Positions 57,033 through 64,000 of a DNA stretch of 64,000 bases are shown one piece after another (position 1 is the stretch's first letter; each line of letters starts with the position of its first letter). The position numbers and the translations under genes are program-made. A model generated the notes under the pieces. The model was not told the DNA's origin. It searched no databases and saw only the letters and a program-made list of their open reading frames with translations. This DNA comes from Buxus sempervirens (Eukaryota; Streptophyta; Magnoliopsida; Buxales; Buxaceae): NCBI GenBank assembly GCA_947561395.2, contig OX387190.1, positions 8,860,858 to 8,924,857 of the forward strand. Direction: 5' to 3'.

Positions 57033-59730
57033 CACTCCAACAGTGGGAGGAGGGTTGAGGTAGACCCTGACCTGTATATTAAATCCACATGAATTAGTAC
57101 AACTTGAGATAGACTAATATCTAATGGCATACAGACTTGTTCTATCATTAAATAGACAGCTTGTGACCTGAGGAGATAACTCCGAATAAACATCATAGAA
57201 TTTTTTGTGGAATGAAAACAACCCTCATTAGCCAGAGCATCTGCCGCTGAATTTGCTTCTCTGTATATATGGTTCACTACCCAGTTGAAGTAGATTAGTC
57301 TCCCTTTTATTTCTTTCCACCATATTAAAAATCTCCAAGGGATCAATGCCAAATCATTAATAATATCTACCAGAATTTTTGAATTTGATTCGATTTGAAG
57401 ATCATGAAAACCTTTGCTATCAGCCAATCGGAGACCATCTCGTAATGCTAGCAACTCTGCTATAAGATTAGAATTGACATCATAATGAGCAGAAAATGCT
57501 GTAAAAAATTTACCAGTCGAATCCCTAATGATTCCTCCACCTCCACATAAGCCAAGGTTCCCTTTAGAAGCTCCATCCACATTCAAGATAAAAGAATGAT
57601 TCCTTTGTCTTTTCCAATGAACAAATTTTGCATTTGATGAGGAAACTGAAGGGGAGAAAACATTCAGATTTTCTAGAATTAGAACTCGCTTATACCTACA
57701 GACTTTTGTGGGCTTGGTGTTGCAAGAAATTTCCTGAAGCCAGTGCTGAATTTTCCCAACTATATAGCTTACAGACATGAGTTCTCCTTCGAACCTACTT
57801 CTGCATCTTGCTGTCCATATTTCCCAACAAATAAATAAGGGAGTAGCTCTGGATAACATTCCAAATTGGTCTTTTGAGTTTGTAATTGTGAACCAAAATG
57901 AAAATCTGGAAGCCAAGTCATGAAGGGGATGATGTTGACAGTGAAAATACCTAGCAAAATGTTCCCAAACTGATTCAACGTCTCCTCTTTTTTGTGGGAG
58001 CAGCAATTGCATTGTGAACATAGATGGATTCCACATCTTTGGACACATTCATTTGTTGCCAAAGCTCCCTTCATTAGCTTCCATGCAAACACACTAATCT
58101 TAGAAGGTATGAAATTAGTCCAAATATACTTTCCCCATGGATGAGGATTTCCTTTTCTTCTGATGAGATTCCAAGCAAAAGCTGTAGAGAACAACCCTGA
58201 AGAAGAAGCCATCCACAATGCCTTATCCTTCAATTGAGAGGGACTTATTTGTATATCTTCTATTTAAGAAACTATGTCTTGAGGAAGAAGGTCAGAAAGG
58301 GCTGAAGTGTTCCATGAGCCATTCTCAGTGATTAAATCCACCACTTGCAAATCTGGGTTAGATATACTATCTTCTTGAACGAGATCTACCAGCCTACCAA
58401 GGTGCGGCCATTGATCAAACCAGAAACCGATTTTCCCCTCCTCCAAAGACCAAGCTATATTTTCTAAGATAGTATCTTTCACCTTTAGAATGGCTCTCCA
58501 GATTTTAGAGCTAACACTCTTATCTTGGATGTTGTGAAGTTGCCCCGAAGAACAATATTTAGCACGCATGAAATCAAACCACAAGCTGTTGCCATAAAGA
58601 ACATGCCAACCCATTTTTACATGAAGGCTAGTCATAACCTCTGCCATAGATTTTATGTCTAATCCTCCTTCCAATTTAGGCTTTGCTATTTTTTCCCAAC
58701 TCAACCAATGCTTTTTTCCCCTATGATCAGAAGTTTCCCCCCAAAAGAAATTAGCAAAGAAGGATTCAATTCTTTTCAACACTACTTTTGGGAAAGGAAT
58801 TGCATAGAGTGAATGATTAGGTATACTGGACAACACACTTTGGATGAGTGTTACCTTTCCTCCATGAGACAAAAGCTTTGATTTCCATCCGCTTATTCTC
58901 CTTTGTATTTTTTCTAACAAACCCGAAAACATAGACATGGAAGCTCTACCATGAAAAAGAGGAACACCCAAATATTTAATAGGCAAGCATACCTTTGTAA
59001 AACCCGAGAGGGATTGCAACATATCTAATCTAGAAGCTGAAATTCTGGAAGATGCAATTAAGCAACTTTTAACTTTGCTGATTTGTTGACCGGAAGCTTC
59101 TTCATATAAATTGAGAAATTTTAAGAGGTTGTCCATAGTAGATCTCCTCCCATTGGCAAATATAAGAATATCATCTGTATACAAGAGATGAGATACTCTA
59201 ACTGGATTTCTGCCTGTCTGATAATTGCCAGTCAACCAGCTTGGAGCATAGAAGATAAGCCTCTACTCATAACTTCTTCAACAATTATAAAAGTAGAGGG
59301 GACAAAGGGTCCCCTTGACAAAGACCCTGAGAGGATTTAAAGAATCCACAAACTGCACCTTTTAAAAGAACACTGAACCAGCAATTGTTCAAGCATCTAG
59401 TTATAAGATTACACCAATCTTCTAAAAAACCAAACCTTCTACATACCTCAATAACGAAATCCCATTCCATCCTATCAAAAGCCTTTGCCATATCAATCTT
59501 AATAATAATATTACCTCCCAAACATTTTCTGTTGATATCTTGATAAAGCTCATGAGAAAGAGAGATATTATCAAAGATATTTCTTCCTTTGACAAAATCA
59601 CTTTGCTCTCTACTTAAAATAAGTGGAAGAATTCCCGCTAGCCTTGAAGCTAAAATCTTGGAAATGATCTTATATGAGAAGTTGCACAGACTTATAGGGC
59701 GAAAATCAGAAAATGATGATGGCTGGTTCA
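57026..59730 (-). pseudogene. LINE-B ORF2: RT C-terminal part and RNase H, broken
   Basis: Begins at the S20 junction in QPSSFSDFRPISLCNFSYKI (RT), then DMAKAFDRMEWDF and QGDPLSPLL. Frameshifts follow near 59285 (T run) and near 59235. The catalytic box reads YTDDILIF, Thr replacing the usual Ala. The segment 59235-58264 is open, with KYLGVPL and NFFWGETSDHRGKKHW; a TAA lies at 58262-58264. A zf-RVT-like block with FAWKLMKGAL and CNCC lies around 58050, then a frameshift near 57985. The RNase H (58048-57026) has NVDGASKGN, AELLALRDG and ADALANEG, but IESNSK where LINE-A has ENDSK, so one catalytic Asp is Asn. Non-functional. Confidence 0.9.
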
Positions 59731-60753
59731 TGTAAAATCCTGAATTTAATAACATTAAAAATTGGATTTTATGATTGTTAATTGATTTAATTGTTGGAAA
59801 ATTTTCGGAAAAGGAGATTAAAGGGTCAAACCCGAAGATTTGAAGCGAATCAGTTGGATAGAATTAATTAAATAGGTGAGTGTCATGTGAGGGCTTTTTT
59901 GGAATTTCAGAAAATCAAAGATTATATAAACTATGGGTAAGTGATGTTATATTATAGTTTCAATATTCAATAAATATTATAAGGTAATTTTTGATAGATA
60001 CAATTAAGTGATGATGAATTTAGTTGGGTGGTAAATCACTTGATCTAAGGCTAATAAGGTGAAGGTGTAGGATTTTCAATGGAGAAACGCTTTAGCAGAT
60101 CATGAAGTAAGGGAGTTGAAGAGGCAAATTTGAGCGCATTATAAATTGGCTCTTGTGCGAGATCAGACTTCATTTTGTCGCTGGAGAATTTTGAGCAGCA
60201 GAGAGAGATTGGATCGGAGTTATTTGAGAAGATAAATTCTAATCTTCAAAGGTGAGTGAATCATTTGGATCTGAAGAACCAAAGTGAAGTGAGACACTGT
60301 TCATAGAGGAAGGTGCGTCTGATTCTGTTGATCAGAATTCTCGTTCAGATCATTGTTCAGTTCAGTTAAGAGCAATTAAGTGATGAATTTAATTTGATTT
60401 GATTAGGTTTTATCAAGGATTTAGCAGAGGCGTTAGATCAGGTGTTAAGATCAACTTTCTGTAAATTTTCTGCAAATTTTCAGCTCGTCGAAGGAGCTCT
60501 AAGCGTTGAGATATCTGTTCGGCCTTTCTCTTTTCTGTTGAGTTTGGATTTCTAGCGAAGTTAGGTGAGTAGCACCTTTCAAAATCACTGATCACATGAT
60601 TTTTTGTTTATCTATGGATTTAGATTTGAAGAAATCAAAATTTCTGAATTCTGTTCGTAAGATAGCGTTTGATCTGTGTTTCAAATTTAGCTTGATTAGA
60701 TTAAATTCGAGATAGTGTATTTGAGTTATTCGGATGATTTTCATGGTGTTAGA

Positions 60754-63336
60754 TGTCACGCCCCAGAACCAGGTATGCCTCTCCAAGGCATCCCCCTGTT
60801 CCAGGTCGTGATGGGTTGGTCTTTCGACCTAATGAATGCGGAATATTTAAAAAAAATTTCTATTGTGAGTGGAAGTGCTAAACAGTTCATACATGTGCAT
60901 AATAACAGTGTACCAAAATAGTGCGGTGGTGGACTACAAAACAATTTATATAACTATTTGGAAATTACAAAATGTGGGTGACTAATCACTCCTCTCAAGT
61001 GTAAGGTTTACAAGTCCAAAAGGAACTATACATGTATAAAAGAAATCCTAAGGCCTATAGTAGTCTTCCTCTCTATACCCAATAGCCTTTTCCTTGCCTC
61101 TATCCCCAGCCCGGTCCTTCACACCGAACGTTGATGGATTTGAAAAACAAGATGGTAAACAACTGTGAGACAGGTGTCTCAAGAAGCAACACATGCATGC
61201 ACGGTGAAAACGTAGTTTATGCAGATAATATTCGATGAAACCATGACATGCAGGTATTTGAATCACAAGTAATACATCACAGTTCAGTGCCATACAATAG
61301 GTGCATGCCTGTGCTTAAGTGTATAAGTAATCCAGTTAATAACAATCCTCATTCAATTCTTATCACTTGGTTATCTAGGATGTTATATATACAGCACATG
61401 ACCTCATCTAGCTTCATTCCACATGGTGGCTAGGCATCCACGCCGATTCCCCTTGACGTACCATCCATAAGCCGATTCCCCATTGACGTACAAGCATCCA
61501 TTGCCGATTCCCCGTAGTAAATGGGCATCGGCCACCAATGTTTCTGGTGCTGGGATGATATCACAATATAGCACAATAACAGTAACAATACACTTGGTCA
61601 TGGCATATATATACAAACATTCCTAGTTAAGTCTATGGATCCATATCTTAAGGGTTTATTATGCTGATGTGTCTATTCATCAAATTCACAATAAGTATAT
61701 CATGCACTCATGCATGTCAAATCTCAAGGGTAGCCCATGGCCTTACCCGAGTCATTCTTGGGCCAAGACCTCTTTCATTTCTCATGGAATCTGGGCCACT
61801 ACCCTCCATTCAATATATCAATATCAATGGGCCACTGCCCTTTCATCTCATGCTATTAAGTAATGGGCCAATGCCTTAAATGTCATGCAATTCATTCTAG
61901 TACATATGGCATGCTAACAAGTGGGCCAATGCCCTAGATAAATCATGTATTGCATACTCACAATGAAGATCAATGATTAATACTCTTTTTCACAGTGATT
62001 CCTACGATTCGTGGCTCACTTAGGCAACCTATGCCTCAAATCTTTGGACACACGTAAAACTTGGTTTTGGTTCTTGATTTCTACTTCCAAGGGTTGTTTA
62101 GAAGGTGTTTGAAGTGGTAGAATCAAGTTATCCTACTTCTAGAGAAATCTAGGACAGAAACTCTCTACAAAACCTTCCTGGGTAAAACGTACCCAAAATC
62201 CTTGTTATTTGGAATTGTGAGATACTTCCAGTTGGAACACTTCCTAAACACCTAATTCTCACTTATACATAGGTTGGATTTGAATAAAAACAATTGGTAG
62301 TTTGATCTGGGCTAAAAATCACATTTTTGGAAAATCTGGACAAGGCGCTCGAGCCTGCTTCTAGCGGTCAAAAAACAGCTCTCAGGTTCTTCTGGTTCAA
62401 GTGGTCACTCGATCAATCACTCGAGCGGCCATGCTTTAAGTCATTTCCTAAAAAGGTCGCCCAATACCGCGCTAGAGCAGTGGTTCAGGCGCCTGGGCTT
62501 CTCGACAGTTCGCAAAATCTGAACTTTTGGGATTTCTAAGTTTTCTCAAATCTCACTTGTTTTTTGTGTTTTTGGGCTCTAAATTGCTCCTAGCATGAAT
62601 GGTTATCTATTCCCTACAAAACCCCTAAAAGAAATCACTCCTATTTGCACAAATATACCATTTCATATCTCAAACCCTAACTTACACATTTACATACGAA
62701 TTTGGCCGAAAATTGAAATATAGGTTGGGGTGGTGTTGCATACCTCTCGCAATTACTCAAGCAAGCTTCCTAGATCCTTTTGCAACCCACGAATCAGCAC
62801 CTCTTGGCTCTTTGGAGATTTCTCGACAAATCCCCAAGAAAAGCTCCAAATGAAAATGGCTTCGGATTGGGCTTCTTCTTCCTTTCTTGCTAGCAATGGT
62901 TTCTTCAAATGGAACGTGATGAAAGGGAGAGATCAAGGAAAGAAATCAAGGAGAAGAAGATGAAGAATGGAGATGAGAGTGGAAGAAGAGAAGGAAGGTG
63001 AATAAGGGAAGAGGAGAAGGGGTCGAGTGTGTTGGTCCAATGGGCTCTTTCTCCTTTTCTTTTTCACTTAAGCAACTTTCATCAAACACAAAGTATTACA
63101 AGTTTGCCACTCTCCTCCTATTGCACACATCAACACTTAGCCATTTTCCACTTAATAAAATATATGCTCAATAACTTAGGGATTTCTCGGTTGAGAAAAG
63201 GCTCACCTTCATACATCACTGATGAGCCTGGACTTTGCCACTTGGCTGGCTTCAAGTCGGGGCTTCTCCAACTTCACCTACAAAATAATTCCACTATTTA
63301 TGGTGTGCTAATGGTATGGAAATCCGGGGTCTCACA
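60754..63336 (-). mobile_element. S21: solo LTR, TGTGAAACC-type family, minus strand
   Basis: Minus-strand start TGTGAGACCCCGG at 63336 and end TGGGGCGTGACA at 60754. TSD TTAGA at 60749-60753 and 63337-63341. Length 2583 bp; sister of S2. Donor AG|GTATGC starting at 62743, GCTCGAGC island 62343-62500, GGGCCA-n-TGCCC palindromes near 61748-61935, TATGGATCCATA 61634-61645, hairpin 61166-61181. The acceptor site reads TTTTTCAA rather than TTTTTCAG as in S2. The frame there ends GYREEDYYRP-stop at 61048. Confidence 0.92.
61048..61143 (-). other. Candidate terminal exon of S21, frame ends YREEDYYRP
   Basis: From just after the former acceptor: NPSTFGVKDRAGDRGKEKA then GYREEDYYRP and TAG. This LTR family is unrelated in its termini to S8 and S14, so the shared YREEDYY tail is notable. 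Confidence 0.5.
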
Positions 63337-63977
63337 TTAGAAGTGTTATGGATGGATGAATTTTGGTTCAAGTGTTAAAAACTAGAATTGTAGAAGAGCT
63401 GCAGCTGATTTTTGGTTTGAAACAGCTGGGTGCCCAAGGCTGCCTACTGCCCTAAGGTAGGAGCCCATGTAAATCTTTTCTGGAATTTGGCTGGGGGCCC
63501 AGGCCAGCCTAGGCGCCCAGGGTAGGCACCTCTTATAAATTCTGCAGCATGCGGCTGTTTGTCTTTTGACCATATTTTTGGTTTGCATCCTATTGTACTA
63601 CTTCAAATGAGTTTAGCAAAGATTAAATTACATTCATGTGTGGTTGGAAACCTGTGGAGGTAAATTGATAATATGGATTAGGGATTAATTGGTATCAATT
63701 TGAGGAAGATATTAACAAATGTAAGTTTATAATCTAGTGTGGTCAAGTATAGAATTCTTAAGCTGATTTTAGTCTTATTGTGTCTTGGCTGGACTTCTGG
63801 GTTTTCTTTCAAGTTTTTCCTTCAATTAGGGTTAGATAAAGGATAAGAATTGTAACTAATAAATTCCAAACAGGAGATTCCATTTGAGGGGTATATGTAA
63901 ATAGCTGAAAATAATAAACTAAGAATTTGGTTTTCTATTTTTGGGTGGTTATTTCGAAACCCTTGTGCTGGAGCTGG

Positions 63978-64000
63978 TGTGAAACCCCGTTCCAATATCC
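63978..64000 (+). mobile_element. S22: start of a plus-strand LTR of the S2 family
   Basis: TGTGAAACCCCGTTCCAATA at 63978 is the exact counterpart of the minus-strand start of S2 (6509). Left flank GCTGG is the expected TSD; the rest is outside the window. Confidence 0.75.

Larger units (their letters stand above)
56988..59730 (-). mobile_element. LINE-B: L1-clade LINE, 3' part, cut by S20
   Basis: The minus-strand 3' end has an oligo-A tract (T run 56988-56996) and a 3' UTR nearly identical to LINE-A, including the stem-loop. It is inserted in S19. It is visible only from the middle of RT onward because S20 is inserted at 59731; its 5' part should resume after S20, outside the window. Confidence 0.88.
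59731..64000 (+). mobile_element. S20: LTR in LINE-B, 3' end outside window, hosting S21 and S22
   Basis: Starts TGTAAAATCCTGAATTT at 59731, directly after LINE-B RT sequence. Own sequence is 59731-60753, 63337-63977 and beyond. Related to S13/S16: TATAAATTGG at 60140-60149, donors AAAG|GTGAGTG (60252) and AG|GTGAGTAGC (60565). The island 63424-63535 has GCCCAGGC / GGCGCCCAG words. The expected left TSD is GTTCA (59726-59730); its partner is off-window. Confidence 0.75.

Overview
The window is nuclear DNA from a plant, most likely a dicot. It is an intergenic, heterochromatin-like block built almost entirely of retrotransposons. The evidence is plant-type Ty3/gypsy chromovirus gag and pol with a chromodomain, plant L1-clade LINEs (ORF1 with a DUF4283-like domain and a CCHC knuckle; ORF2 with endonuclease, reverse transcriptase and RNase H), and AT-rich LTRs of 2-4 kb. 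I see no host gene, tRNA, rRNA or CRISPR array. Most open frames in the window are chance frames inside LTRs. The species cannot be named from the sequence.

I resolved 22 LTR copies, called S1 to S22 here, mostly by their TG..CA ends and flanking 5-bp target-site duplications (TSDs). Left block, 1-31455: a deep nest of solo LTRs with no internal coding sequence. S6 (visible to 31455) holds S4, S7 and S11. S4 holds S1 and S5; S1 holds S2 and S2 holds S3. S7 holds S8, S9 and S10. S11 holds S12. S6 itself sits in a decayed gypsy gag (31456-31962, minus). Middle block, 31963-43630: S13 (plus, with S14 inside) meets S15 (minus) head to head as a palindrome. Then come a short internal region with an antisense ORF and a primer-binding site, and S16 (minus, with S17 inside).

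Right block, 43631-64000: a minus-strand gypsy element with a polypurine tract next to S16 and a pol gene split twice. LINE-A (44437-50499, 15-bp TSD) cuts the integrase and S18 (52083-55075) cuts the reverse transcriptase. Upstream are a gag-RT deletion junction and S19. LINE-B (56988-59730) sits in S19. S20 sits in LINE-B and holds S21 and the start of S22.

The main biological signal is a shared architecture inside LTRs that otherwise differ. The order is a TATA box, about 300-500 nt, a splice-donor-like site (AG|GTAAGT, AG|GTGAGT or AG|GCAAGT), about 1.3-1.8 kb holding family-specific repeat islands, a hairpin whose stem co-varies between families, a pyrimidine-rich TTTTCAG acceptor, and a short frame. 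In many copies that frame starts D/G-x-x-G-E and ends in an acidic, tyrosine-rich tail (YREEDYYYxP-stop type). This looks like a conserved intron and terminal exon carried inside the LTR. Two families also carry arrays of short palindromic units directly upstream of the TATA box.
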